DNA from: UBA7672 sp965279205
Lineage (GTDB): Bacteria; Pseudomonadota; Alphaproteobacteria; Caulobacterales; Hyphomonadaceae
DNA: 64,000 bases
NCBI GenBank assembly: GCA_965279205.1
Contig: OZ257144.1
Location: forward strand, 3,596,001-3,660,000
Direction of reading: 5' to 3'
The notes under the pieces are model-generated. The model searched no databases. It saw only the letters and a list, made by a program, of their open reading frames with translations, and was not told the origin of the DNA. Positions 38,571 to 47,300 of the stretch are shown piece by piece; the stretch's first letter is position 1, and each line of letters starts with the position of its first letter. Made by a program: the position numbers and the translations under genes.

Positions 38571-39341
38571 ATGTCGCGCATCGGAATTTTCCTCTACGGG
38601 GTCATGAGTTATTTCGTCTTCTTCGGAGTCTTCCTCTACGGAATCGGCTTCATCGGCGGGTTCATGACCCCGACGACGCTCGACAGCGCGCCGACCCGGC
38701 CGCTTCTCGAGGCGCTGGCGATCGATCTCGGCCTTTTGGCCGCGTTTGCGATCCAGCACAGCGGCATGGCGCGGCCGGCCTTCAAGCGCTGGTTCACCCG
38801 CTTTGTGCCTGAGGCGGCTGAACGCAGCACCTATGTGCTGATCTCGTCGCTCGCTCTCGCCGCGCTCTATGTCTTCTGGTCGCCGATCGGCGGCGTGATC
38901 TGGGATGCCCCCGAAGGCCTGGCGCGTAACGCCGTGATCGGCCTCTACCTCTTCGGCTGGGCGCTGCTGCTCTACACGACCTTCCTGATCGATCACTTCG
39001 ACCTGTTCGGCCTGAAGCAGGTGTGGCGCCGGCTTGGCGACAAGACCTATCGTCCGCCGCAGTTCCACACGCCCAGCCTCTACAAGCTGGTGCGCCACCC
39101 GCTCTACATCGGCTGGCTGATCATCTTCTGGTCGGCCCCGACGATGACCATCGCCCACCTGGTCTTCGCCGTCATGACGACCGCCTACATCCTGATCGCC
39201 ATCCAGCTCGAGGAGCGCGATCTGGTTATGGCATTCGGCAAGGAATACGTCGACTACCGCAAAAGCACACCCATGCTCCTCCCCCGCCTCTGGCCCCGCA
39301 AGCGCAAACCCGTCACCCAAGAACAGGAAGCGCAGACCTGA
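38571..39341 (+). CDS. mddA: MddA-like S-methyltransferase (methanethiol methyltransferase type)
   Basis: This 256-residue protein has about six membrane helices and the isoprenylcysteine-methyltransferase-like C-terminal signature: YKLVRHPLYIGWLIIFW followed by IQLEERDLVMAFGKEYVDYR. Length, the FAIQHSGMARPAFKRWF segment and the LIDHFDLFGLKQVW segment agree with MddA. MddA uses S-adenosylmethionine to turn methanethiol into dimethyl sulfide. NnrU-like or other ICMT-family functions remain possible. GGAGGCG lies just upstream of the start. Confidence 0.65.
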   Translation: MSRIGIFLYGVMSYFVFFGVFLYGIGFIGGFMTPTTLDSAPTRPLLEALAIDLGLLAAFAIQHSGMARPAFKRWFTRFVPEAAERSTYVLISSLALAALYVFWSPIGGVIWDAPEGLARNAVIGLYLFGWALLLYTTFLIDHFDLFGLKQVWRRLGDKTYRPPQFHTPSLYKLVRHPLYIGWLIIFWSAPTMTIAHLVFAVMTTAYILIAIQLEERDLVMAFGKEYVDYRKSTPMLLPRLWPRKRKPVTQEQEAQT

Positions 39342-39469
39342 GCCAGATCTATGTGCGGCAAGGACACGCCAAAGGCGGCCTTCTCGCACAGACCAAGGCC
39401 GCCGCGACGGGTTGTTCCCCGGCGTGGCGGCCGCCCTCCCCGACCACCCAACCAGAAAAGAGAACATCC

Positions 39470-39787
39470 ATGTTCCGTACCGCCAAATCCCTCCTCGTCG
39501 CGATCGCAACCGCTGCTGTCTTCGTGCCCTCCGGGTACGCCGGAACAAGTATGACGCAGGCCTCGGTTCGCGTCTCTTATGCCGACCTCAACCTCTCGGG
39601 CGCGGCCGGTACGCAGACTCTCCACAGCCGCCTGAAACAGGCGAGCAGACATGTGTGTGGTGCGCTCCCGTCACCACGCCAGATCGCAGCGACCGCTCGC
39701 TACCAGGCGTGCATGCGCGAAGCGGTGACGCGTGCGTATGCAGAGATCGACTCTCCGGCGATGGTGGCCATGCTGTCAGCACGATAA
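39470..39787 (+). CDS. UrcA family exported protein
   Basis: This 105-residue protein has a Sec signal peptide (MFRTAKSLLVAIATAAVFVPSGYA) and the UrcA pattern: VRVSYADLNLSGAAGTQTLHSRLKQA followed by a Cys pair (HVCG ... YQACMREAV) that probably forms a disulfide. UrcA proteins are small alphaproteobacterial exported proteins of unknown function. It is preceded by GAAAAGAGAA and lies 128 bases after the methyltransferase gene. Confidence 0.8.
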   Translation: MFRTAKSLLVAIATAAVFVPSGYAGTSMTQASVRVSYADLNLSGAAGTQTLHSRLKQASRHVCGALPSPRQIAATARYQACMREAVTRAYAEIDSPAMVAMLSAR

Positions 39788-39833
39788 GCTTGAGACGCTG
39801 GCGATATCGTCCCGAAAGAGAGGTGGCGGGCGC

Positions 39834-40346
39834 TCAGGGATCGAAAAGTTCACCGATTGGCGCCCGCTTCTTCCTCGCTTTCTCGACCGTCACGCCCGGA
39901 TAACCCTTCAGCGGACCTACCGGTGCGCCGAGATAGGCCCAGTCCTGCAGCTCATCGATCGCGATATGGTACTTGGCCTCGCGGCCAGTCCGCCCGGAAA
40001 ACAGAGCGCGAGGCAGGTTCACCATTTTCGGCGAATGCCCCCGCTCGAACATCAGCGGCGATCCGCAGCGCGAGCAGAAGCTACGCACCTGCCGCCGATC
40101 CGGATCGGCAAAACGGGTGATCGCCTTCTCGCCCCTGCTCACCCGCACCTTGCTCTTCCAGCACCCGACATAGGTTGCATACGCCGCTCCATGGGCCCGG
40201 CGGCTCGGCGCCGAATGGTCGTGCCAGGCCCAGAACACCGGCACGTCGATCTCCAGCTCCACGGCGCCACAGAGGCATTGGCCTGTCGTTGTTGATGCAG
40301 AGCGCATTCTGGGCGCTTTCGGCTTCGCGTTGCTCTTGGCTTTCAT
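39834..40346 (-). CDS. GFA family (CENP-V/Mss4-like) protein, partly lacking zinc ligands
   Basis: This 170-residue protein of the GFA/Mss4-like beta-tent fold has the first zinc motif (CLCGAVELEIDVPV) and the last (SFCSRCGSPLMFERG). The usual middle CxCxxC motif is replaced by AWHDHSAPSRRAHG, so one structural metal site may be lost or built differently. The original formaldehyde-activating annotation of this family is doubtful, and no function is assigned. Its start overlaps the coq7 stop by 4 bases. A Lys-rich tail of about 15 residues precedes the domain. Confidence 0.75.
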   Translation of the reverse strand: MKAKSNAKPKAPRMRSASTTTGQCLCGAVELEIDVPVFWAWHDHSAPSRRAHGAAYATYVGCWKSKVRVSRGEKAITRFADPDRRQVRSFCSRCGSPLMFERGHSPKMVNLPRALFSGRTGREAKYHIAIDELQDWAYLGAPVGPLKGYPGVTVEKARKKRAPIGELFDP

Positions 40347-40918
40347 GCCGCGCTCGCCTTCATCGCCGCCTTCAATCTCATGCTGTCGCCGCGTGTAGAC
40401 AGAAAGATCAGGAATTCCGTCGCGGCGCCGACAAGCGGATAGATTGCCTTCGCCAACCAGCCGCTGTTCTTCAGGTTGGCTTCCGCGTGCGCGAGATGTG
40501 AGTCCTCATCGACCTGCACCGCCTCGACAACTTTCAACAACTCCAGATCGTGCCGTGTCAGGAAAGCCTGCTGCTCGACCAGATGCCGGTGAACCGTTCG
40601 TTCCACGGCCGCGGTACAGGCCATCACGCCTGCCCGTCCCATTCGCGCGGTCAGCCAACCGAGCGTCGCTCCGCCCACCGACCACACCGACAACAGCCTG
40701 CACGGTTTCGCGGACCGAGCCGGCATCGCGGTCCTGAACAGCTCTCGGTGCGTGCGCTCATGCCCAATCGTTTCCTCCAGCCATTCGAGAATGTCCGGCG
40801 CCCGTTTCCGGGCCCAGGCGACCTGCGAGGAATAGATCGAGACCGCGCCATGCTCCCCGGCGTGGTTTACGCGCAGAATGCGGCGGATAATTCTGTCTTC
40901 GGGGCTGGTCTGCGCCAT
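40343..40918 (-). CDS. coq7: Demethoxyubiquinone hydroxylase Coq7
   Basis: This 191-residue di-iron membrane-associated monooxygenase acts in late ubiquinone synthesis, hydroxylating 2-octaprenyl-3-methyl-6-methoxy-benzoquinol. Iron-ligand motifs are RVNHAGEHGAVSIY, ETIGHERTHRE and VQVDEDSHLAHAE, and two half-membrane helices (GATLGWLTARMGRAGVMAC and YPLVGAATEFLIFLS) are present. ATG 40918 follows AAGGGGGA. It is divergent from the Rieske oxygenase gene and translationally coupled to the GFA gene. Confidence 0.92.
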   Translation of the reverse strand: MAQTSPEDRIIRRILRVNHAGEHGAVSIYSSQVAWARKRAPDILEWLEETIGHERTHRELFRTAMPARSAKPCRLLSVWSVGGATLGWLTARMGRAGVMACTAAVERTVHRHLVEQQAFLTRHDLELLKVVEAVQVDEDSHLAHAEANLKNSGWLAKAIYPLVGAATEFLIFLSTRGDSMRLKAAMKASAA

Positions 40919-41005
40919 GCTTCCCCCTTGTCCTGCTCGACGCGAACGGACATTCATCGGATAGTCCTGCCGCTTCAGCAACGTTCACAGCCGACAAACC
41001 GACGC

Positions 41006-42100
41006 ATGCCCGACGGAACCCTTACAAAATCGACCGGCGTCACCGCCGAGGGCTGGCTGACCGACAGCTGGTATTTCGCCTGTGCGTCCAAATCGCTCGA
41101 ACCGGGCAAGCAGTTCCGCCGCATCATTCTCGGCCAGCCGGTCATGCTGGCGCGTACGGAGAAGGGCGATGCCTTCGCCCTGCGCGACATCTGCCCTCAC
41201 CGGCTGGTGCCGCTGTCGGCCGGCAAGCAGATCGACACCGACGGCCAGCCGACCATCCAGTGCCCCTACCACGGCTGGCGCTTCGGCACGGATGGCGGCT
41301 GCCGTCACATGCCCTCGCTGGTGAAGCCGGAAGACTTTGCAACCGACAAGGTGCGCGTGCGTCGCTATCCGGTTCACGAGGCCAACGGAATGATCTTTGT
41401 CTATGTCGCGGACAATCCGCGCAGCGACGAAGCGCCTGCCGCTCCAGCGCCCGTGTTCGACCTTGGCAAGCTGACGCCGAAATTCATCGTCGCCCAGATA
41501 TTCAACGCCCATATGGACGACGCTGTCGTCGGCCTGATGGATCCGGCGCACGTTCCCTTCGTGCATAACCAGTGGTGGTGGCGTCCCCCTTCCACTGGCC
41601 TGCGCCTCAAGGAGAAACCCTTCATTCCGGCCGAGCGCGGCTGGGCCCTGGCCCGCCACCAGCCTTCGGGCAACTCGCTCGCCTACAAGATGCTGATGGG
41701 ATCAGAGGTGACGACCGAGATCGTCTTCCAGATTCCCGGCTTCCGGTGGGAGATCGTCGAAGCGAAGAAGGCCCAGATCTTCACGCTCACCTGCCTCACG
41801 CCGATCACAGCCAAGAAGACGCGCATCACCCAGATCACGTTCTGGAAGAATGCGCCCTTCCTCGATTTCGCGCTGCCCATCTTGATTCCTGCCGCAACCA
41901 AATTCCTCGGCCAGGACGGCCACATGGTGAACCTGCAGAACAAGGGCATGGCCTACCAGAAGAACATGATGTGGATCGACGACATCGACGTTCAGGCCAA
42001 ATGGTATTTGACGCTCAAGAAGGAATGGGCCGCCGCCCGCTCGGAAGGGCGGCCCTTCATCAACCCCATCGAACCGCGCACGCTGCGCTGGCGGAGCTAG
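41006..42100 (+). CDS. Rieske 2Fe-2S aromatic oxygenase, oxygenase component
   Basis: This 364-residue protein has a Rieske cluster site (Cys-63/His-65 in DICPHRLVPL and Cys-86/His-89 in QCPYHGWRF). A catalytic domain follows, with the mononuclear-iron motif around DAVVGLMDPAHVPFVH. The architecture is that of the vanillate/carbazole-type or chlorophyllide-type oxygenases that demethylate or hydroxylate aromatic or polycyclic substrates. A reductase/ferredoxin partner is not in the window, so electrons must come from elsewhere. It is followed after 11 bases by an alpha/beta hydrolase gene. The substrate cannot be read from sequence. Confidence 0.88.
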   Translation: MPDGTLTKSTGVTAEGWLTDSWYFACASKSLEPGKQFRRIILGQPVMLARTEKGDAFALRDICPHRLVPLSAGKQIDTDGQPTIQCPYHGWRFGTDGGCRHMPSLVKPEDFATDKVRVRRYPVHEANGMIFVYVADNPRSDEAPAAPAPVFDLGKLTPKFIVAQIFNAHMDDAVVGLMDPAHVPFVHNQWWWRPPSTGLRLKEKPFIPAERGWALARHQPSGNSLAYKMLMGSEVTTEIVFQIPGFRWEIVEAKKAQIFTLTCLTPITAKKTRITQITFWKNAPFLDFALPILIPAATKFLGQDGHMVNLQNKGMAYQKNMMWIDDIDVQAKWYLTLKKEWAAARSEGRPFINPIEPRTLRWRS

Positions 42101-42111
42101 GACGGACACAG

Positions 42112-43056
42112 ATGAAGTCCATTGCACTGGCGTTTGCCCTGCTCGCTGTCGGCGGCTGCGCCTCGCCCGCACTTGCCCAGCAAGGCGCGACCCCGCTCGC
42201 GGCCAAGGGAACCGATGTCGCGATGGAGGAGATCAACCTCGTCTGGGCAAAACCCGGCATCGATCTCAATGCGACCATCTACCGTCCGAAGACGCCGGCC
42301 TCACCGCTGCCCGTGCTGATCGATGTGCATGGCGGCGTGTGGGGATCGGGCGATCGCACCGGCGACAAGCTGTACTGCGCCGAGCTTGCGAAGTCCGGCC
42401 TCGTGGTCGTCTCGATCGATTTCCGTCAGTCGCCGACCTACAAGCATCCGGCGGGCAGCGCCGATGTCGCCGCCGCCGTGCGCTATGTGCGGCTCAACGC
42501 AAAGACGCTGAACGCTGACCCGGGGCGCATCGGCTTGATCGGCTCATCCTCCGGCGCGCATCTCGCCCTACTCGCGTCGCTGCGGCCCGATGCAGCGCAG
42601 CACAAGGGCACGCCGATCCTAGGGCCCAACGGCCAGTACGCCGTGCGCGACGATATCTCCGCGAACGTCGATTATGTCGTCGCCATGTGGCCGGTGAGCG
42701 ATCCCGCCGCGCGCTATCGCTATGCCAAGCGCGCCGGTATCGCCACGCTGGTCAACATGTCGCTCGCCTACTTTGCGGATGAACCCGCGATGTGGGACGC
42801 CTCGATCCCGCGCATCGTCACATCGGGGGAAGCAAAGGCGTTGCCGCCGATCCTCGTCGTTCAGCCCGGCGACGACCGCAACATACCGCAGGACATGACG
42901 TTCGACCTGCTGCACGCTTGGCAAGGCCGTGGCGGCAAGCTCGACTATGTCTTCTATCCCGGCCAGCCCCACGCCTTCGGGCATCGCCCGAGCGAGGCAA
43001 CGACAGACCTGATCGCGACGGTCGCGACCTTCATCAAGCGGCAGAACGCGCGATAA
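42112..43056 (+). CDS. Alpha/beta hydrolase lipoprotein (carboxylesterase/HSL-like)
   Basis: This 314-residue hydrolase has a lipoprotein signal (lipobox AVGGC, about Cys-16). The oxyanion-hole segment is LIDVHGGVWGSGDR, the nucleophile Ser lies in GLIGSSSGAHLA (about 142-153), and the acid and base lie in VVQPGDDRNIP and YPGQPHAFGH. It matches the BD-FAE/HSL-like branch acting on short acyl or aryl esters. It lies 11 bases after the Rieske oxygenase gene and is probably co-transcribed. The pairing suggests ester cleavage and ring oxidation of the same compound class. Confidence 0.85.
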   Translation: MKSIALAFALLAVGGCASPALAQQGATPLAAKGTDVAMEEINLVWAKPGIDLNATIYRPKTPASPLPVLIDVHGGVWGSGDRTGDKLYCAELAKSGLVVVSIDFRQSPTYKHPAGSADVAAAVRYVRLNAKTLNADPGRIGLIGSSSGAHLALLASLRPDAAQHKGTPILGPNGQYAVRDDISANVDYVVAMWPVSDPAARYRYAKRAGIATLVNMSLAYFADEPAMWDASIPRIVTSGEAKALPPILVVQPGDDRNIPQDMTFDLLHAWQGRGGKLDYVFYPGQPHAFGHRPSEATTDLIATVATFIKRQNAR

Positions 43057-43062
43057 AGGAGA

Positions 43063-44094
43063 CTACCTCTCCTCCTCCGCATTCTTCGCGACCTTGCCGC
43101 CGGCAGCTTCCTTCACGCGCGCGCCGGCCAGAATTCCGTGCAACGCATAATTGCCTTCATGGCAGGCGTATTCGTAGAGCGGCTCCTTGGAGCGGTTGAG
43201 ACTCATTTCGCCCTTCCACGTCGCCGAATAGAATTCTGGATCATCGACCGCGAACTCGTAGAGGATCTGGTCGTCGCTCCAACGCGTGAAGCGCTCTGTC
43301 AGTTTTCCCTTCGGCGACATCTGCGCCCGCTGTTTCGGGTTCACATTGACGGTCTCGACCACCAGCGTGTCGCCTTCATACCAGCCGACCGAATCCCCGA
43401 ACCAGGGCTGGATCGCGCCCGTACGATGCTTCACGTCCGTCTTGCTGCTCACCAACGGAATGATACGCGCGTCGTGGTTCATCTCCACATTGATCAGCAC
43501 ATGATCCTTCGCCTGCACGATCTGATAGTTGTTATTGTAGAGACTGTTCTGCATCACCGGCCCCGCTGATCGGCTGAAGCTGACGAGGCAGCGCTCGGCC
43601 AGCGGCCGCGTCTCGGGTCCGTCGAACGTGCCATAACCTCCGGAATTCTGCGCGCGCTGCGCTTCCGGTTTCGACGGTAGTCTGCCGTTCGCTGGCTCGA
43701 CCAGCCAGCTCGACCGAATCTCGCCCTTCACGGTCGCGAAGTGGCGGCCTGGGTCGAGCCAGAATGAGTTGTACCCCTTGGTCCCGAAATCCGCCGCAGC
43801 GCCACCCGGCGGCACGGCGTTGACGTCGACCGTTCCGCGCTGGCTCGCTTCATTGACGTTCCAGGTCGACTTCGCCTCGACGTCTCGCGCCTCGTCTGGC
43901 GTCATCACCAGCTTCGTGACATTCCCCGGCCGCTGCAGGCTGGTGACAGACACATTGGTCCAGAACCCCTGCAGGTCGGGACGGCCATCCGCCGTGCGCG
44001 GCGGGTTCGCCATGGGCGCGCTCTGGGCCATCGCGGGCGACGCCAGAATCGCGGCGATCAGGGCCGCGGAAGCGGCGGCTGCAAATCTCGGCAT
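43063..44094 (-). CDS. Exported protein of unknown function
   Basis: I recognise the style of this 343-residue exported protein, abundant in some sphingomonads and Hyphomonadaceae, but no named function. It has a signal peptide (MPRFAAAASAALIAAILASPAMA) followed by RTADGRPDLQGFWTNVS. Repeated strand motifs include CLVSFSRSAGPVMQNSLYNN, DSVGWYEGDTLVVETVN and LTERFTRWSDDQILYEFAV, and it ends with YACHEGNYAL. The beta-rich pattern suggests a periplasmic barrel or propeller. ATG 44094 follows GGAGGAAAC. It is divergent from the quinohemoprotein gene, with 222 bases between. Confidence 0.7.
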   Translation of the reverse strand: MPRFAAAASAALIAAILASPAMAQSAPMANPPRTADGRPDLQGFWTNVSVTSLQRPGNVTKLVMTPDEARDVEAKSTWNVNEASQRGTVDVNAVPPGGAAADFGTKGYNSFWLDPGRHFATVKGEIRSSWLVEPANGRLPSKPEAQRAQNSGGYGTFDGPETRPLAERCLVSFSRSAGPVMQNSLYNNNYQIVQAKDHVLINVEMNHDARIIPLVSSKTDVKHRTGAIQPWFGDSVGWYEGDTLVVETVNVNPKQRAQMSPKGKLTERFTRWSDDQILYEFAVDDPEFYSATWKGEMSLNRSKEPLYEYACHEGNYALHGILAGARVKEAAGGKVAKNAEEER

Positions 44095-44316
44095 TGTTTC
44101 CTCCGCAGGGCTTTGCCTGTCTCTGGCCGGAGAATGCCGCACTGCGCCATCGTCGTGAATGCTTCGCCGAACAAGGAGGCGTGATGGCTTCGACCTCAAT
44201 ATGCTGCGCCGCGACGGAATGCGCAGCGGTTGGCAGTTGAATTCGCCAGCAAGTGGCGCGAGGTTGCGCCCAGATAAACGGCCTCCGCTCCCATGTGGCC
44301 GTTCGGGAGGAACAAT

Positions 44317-46188
44317 ATGAACCTGCGCGCGTCTCTGCGAACGGCGGCTTTCGGCCTTGGTCTATCCCTGTTGGCGGCCCCGGCCTTCGCGCAGGTCTCT
44401 GCCGACCACCCGGGCCGCGGCGTCTATGCCAAGACCTGCGCCACCTGCCACGACAACCCGGGCACGACGCGCGCTGCTTCGGTCGCCTCGCTGCAGGCGA
44501 TGACGCCGCAACGCATGCGGGAAGTCCTGACCACCGGCGTGATGGCCCCCATGGCCGCCAGCCTGACCCCGGCGGAGATCACTGACGTGATCGCCTATCT
44601 CACCGCTGGCCAGCAGACCGCGCCGGCGGCATGGACCGACGCTCTGCTCTGCGCCGCTGACAAACGCACGGTCGACACGTCTGCCGCGATCACCAATTCC
44701 GGCTTCGGCATCAACCAGAACCAGACCCGCTCGCTGACAGCTGCGCAGGCCGGCATCAAGAAGTCGGACATGGCGAACCTCGAAGTCGCCTGGACGATTG
44801 CCTTCCCGGGCCAGGGCTCGGGCACCGGCGCGTCTTTCCTCGGCGATACGGCCTTCGTCACCGGCGGACAGAAACTGCTCGCGATTGATGCGAAGACCGG
44901 TTGTATCAAATGGAGCTACAACGCCTCCTCGACGCGCAACACGCCAGCGATCGGCGAGATCGGCGGCAGGAAGGTTCTTGCTCTCTCGGTTGGCCGCGAC
45001 ATCCACGTCGTCGACGCCGCGACCGGCGCGCTGGTCTGGAAAGCTTCGGGCCAGCCGGTCAACGGCACCGGTGGATCGATCCGCGGCGGCGTGATCTTCG
45101 CCAAAGACAAGATCATCGTGCCGCTCTCGGCCTCTGGCGTCGCCAGCGGCATGAACGCCCGCGCTGAATGCTGCGCCGGCCACGGCTCGGTCGTCGCGCT
45201 CAACGCGGCGGACGGCAAGAATGTGTGGGAATACCACACGATGAAGGAGCCGGAGTATAACGGCCAGGTCAACTCGGTCGGCGTGAAGCAGAAAGGCCCG
45301 TCAGGCGCGCCGATCTGGTCCGTCCCGGTCTATGACTCCAAGCGCAACCACATCATCGTCACCTCGGGCGAGAACACCTCGCACCCGGGCACGGACACGT
45401 CCGACGCCGTGATCGCGCTCGATCTCGACACCGGCAAGGTCGCCTGGAAATACCAGGCCATGGCCGCCGACGTCTGGAACATGGCGTGCGACGTCGCCAC
45501 CGGGAACAACGGCCCGAACTGCCCTGTACTCTTCGGCGGCGATGGCCGTGACTATGACTTCGGCGCCGGCGCCATCGTCACCTCGGCCGGCGGCAAGGAC
45601 ATCGTCCTCGCCGGCCAGAAATCCGGCCACGCCTGGGCGCTCGATGCGGTCACGGGCAAGGTTCTCTGGAGCCAGCGCATCGGCGAAGGCACTGCGCTCG
45701 GTGGCGTTCACTGGGGCATCACCACAGACGGGATGAACTTCATCCTGCCGATCAATGACCCGATCATCTCTTCGGATCCGAAGTTCGTCTCCAAGGCCGG
45801 CATGTATGCGTTCGATCTCAGGACTGGCAAACCGACCTGGTCCTACGTGGCCAAGCCGGATTGCGCCGGCGATCGCGCCAAGCTCGTCGCCAATTGCGAC
45901 ACCAAGTTCGGCTTCTCCGCCGCGCCTCTGGTCGTCGACGGCGCCATCGTCGGCGGCACGCTGGGGGGACAGGTCATCATCCTCGACGGCAAGGACGGCA
46001 AGGTGCTGAAGACGTTCGACAGCACCGCCCCGGTCACGCCGCTCAACACAGCCGTCGCCGGCAAAGGCGGATCGATCGACAGCCACGGCCTCTCGGCCGG
46101 CGCCGGCATGATCTTCGTCAACTCGGGCTATGGCTCGTTCAGCCAGACGCCGGGCAACGTGCTCATCGCCATGAAGCCGAAATCATAG
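44317..46188 (+). CDS. Quinohemoprotein dehydrogenase (cytochrome c + PQQ propeller, PVADH-like)
   Basis: This 623-residue periplasmic enzyme has a signal peptide (cleavage near Ala-26), an N-terminal cytochrome c domain (CATCH, Cys-41/Cys-44/His-45, likely Met ligand in GVMAPMAASL), and a PQQ-type beta-propeller (about 130-620) with repeated AxDAKTGxxxW blades. Adjacent cysteines Cys-285/Cys-286 (AECCAGHG) match the vicinal disulfide that covers PQQ in quinoprotein alcohol dehydrogenases. Heme before propeller is the order of polyvinyl-alcohol dehydrogenase, not of type II alcohol dehydrogenases. The substrate is unknown. GGGAGGAACAAT precedes the start. A strong terminator follows. Confidence 0.88.
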   Translation: MNLRASLRTAAFGLGLSLLAAPAFAQVSADHPGRGVYAKTCATCHDNPGTTRAASVASLQAMTPQRMREVLTTGVMAPMAASLTPAEITDVIAYLTAGQQTAPAAWTDALLCAADKRTVDTSAAITNSGFGINQNQTRSLTAAQAGIKKSDMANLEVAWTIAFPGQGSGTGASFLGDTAFVTGGQKLLAIDAKTGCIKWSYNASSTRNTPAIGEIGGRKVLALSVGRDIHVVDAATGALVWKASGQPVNGTGGSIRGGVIFAKDKIIVPLSASGVASGMNARAECCAGHGSVVALNAADGKNVWEYHTMKEPEYNGQVNSVGVKQKGPSGAPIWSVPVYDSKRNHIIVTSGENTSHPGTDTSDAVIALDLDTGKVAWKYQAMAADVWNMACDVATGNNGPNCPVLFGGDGRDYDFGAGAIVTSAGGKDIVLAGQKSGHAWALDAVTGKVLWSQRIGEGTALGGVHWGITTDGMNFILPINDPIISSDPKFVSKAGMYAFDLRTGKPTWSYVAKPDCAGDRAKLVANCDTKFGFSAAPLVVDGAIVGGTLGGQVIILDGKDGKVLKTFDSTAPVTPLNTAVAGKGGSIDSHGLSAGAGMIFVNSGYGSFSQTPGNVLIAMKPKS

Positions 46189-46210
46189 GCAACGCCTCGA
46201 TCAAACAACA

Positions 46211-46240
46211 AAAGGCCCGCCGGATCCGGCGGGCCTTTTT
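46211..46240. terminator. Strong intrinsic terminator between quinohemoprotein gene and tadC
   Basis: AAAGGCCCGCCGGA/TCCGGCGGGCCTTT is a perfect 14-base inverted repeat with a T-run on the right and an A-run on the left. It can terminate both the plus-strand dehydrogenase transcript and the minus-strand pilus operon. Confidence 0.9.
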
Positions 46241-46262
46241 CTTTTCAGTACCGCCGGCTTGC

Positions 46263-47285
46263 CTACCTGTTCGCAGCCGTCTTTGCGCTGCTGGCGGTCG
46301 TTGGGCCCGGCTTGCCGATACCCATCGAGTCGATCTTGATGAAGGCCGGTCCGAGAATGACCAGGAACAGCACGGGCAGGAAGAACACGATCATCGGCAC
46401 GGTCAGCTTGGCTGGCAGCGCCGCAGCCTTCTTCTCGGCTTCGGTGATCCGCATCTCGCGGTTTTCCTTGGCCATCACGCGCAGCGCCGAGCCCAGCGGC
46501 GTACCGTATTTTTCCGCCTGCACCAGCGCCATGGCGACACCCTTGACGCCCGGGTGGTTGTTGCGCTCGGCGAGGTTGTAGTAGGCCTGCCGGCGATCCT
46601 GCAGGTAGGACAGCTCGGCGGTGGTCAGCGAGAGTTCCTCAGCCAGTTCGGCGGACGCCGTTCCGATCTCCTCACCTACGCGGGCGAAGGCCTGCTCGAT
46701 CGACATGCCCGATTCCACGCAGATCAGCATCATGTCGAGCGAGTCGGGGAAGGCGCGCATGATCGATGTGCGGCGCTTTGTGATCAGGTTTTCGAGATAG
46801 ATGTTGGGACCGTAGAAACCCGCGGCGATGGCTCCGCCGACGGCGGCGATCTTCATCTGCATCTGCAGGCCGTGGTCGTTGATGAACCAGATATAGACGA
46901 AGGCGCCGATGCCAAAAATGATCGGCAGGGCGAAACGGCAGAAATAGAAGATCGAGATCGGTTTGGGGCCGCGCAGGCCCGCCTGCGTCAGCTTCTTGAC
47001 GACGCCTGGATCGTTGAGCGCCTTCTGCAGGTCCATCTTGTCGACGAATTTCTTCATCGTCGACGTATCCCGGACGCGGATCGACTTCTTGGCCTCGCCC
47101 TCGAGCGCGGCCCGGCTTTTCTTGCGCAGCTCCTCGCGGCGGTTGGCGACCTGCTTCAATCGGCTCGTGAGCTTGTCACCCGAAAACGCCGGCGCCGCGA
47201 GCGTCATGACCGTCAAAAAGGTCATGACCGCGGCAAATGCCGAAACGAGGGTGACAGGATCAACGAGGAAGGAGACCCAGTTCAT
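46263..47285 (-). CDS. tadC: Flp pilus platform protein TadC
   Basis: This 340-residue inner-membrane protein of the type II secretion F family is the last gene of the pilus operon. The T2SSF domain (about 165-300) contains RTSIMRAFPDSLDMMLICVESGMSIEQAF, the YLQDRRQAYYNLAERN segment and the closing helices VPMIVFFLPVLFLVILGPAF. An N-terminal helix is at about 8-30 and two more at about 105-150. It pairs with TadB to form the platform on which the CpaF ATPase works. It lies 15 bases after tadB. Confidence 0.92.
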   Translation of the reverse strand: MNWVSFLVDPVTLVSAFAAVMTFLTVMTLAAPAFSGDKLTSRLKQVANRREELRKKSRAALEGEAKKSIRVRDTSTMKKFVDKMDLQKALNDPGVVKKLTQAGLRGPKPISIFYFCRFALPIIFGIGAFVYIWFINDHGLQMQMKIAAVGGAIAAGFYGPNIYLENLITKRRTSIMRAFPDSLDMMLICVESGMSIEQAFARVGEEIGTASAELAEELSLTTAELSYLQDRRQAYYNLAERNNHPGVKGVAMALVQAEKYGTPLGSALRVMAKENREMRITEAEKKAAALPAKLTVPMIVFFLPVLFLVILGPAFIKIDSMGIGKPGPTTASSAKTAANR

Positions 47286-47300
47286 GGCGCGGCCTCCCCG

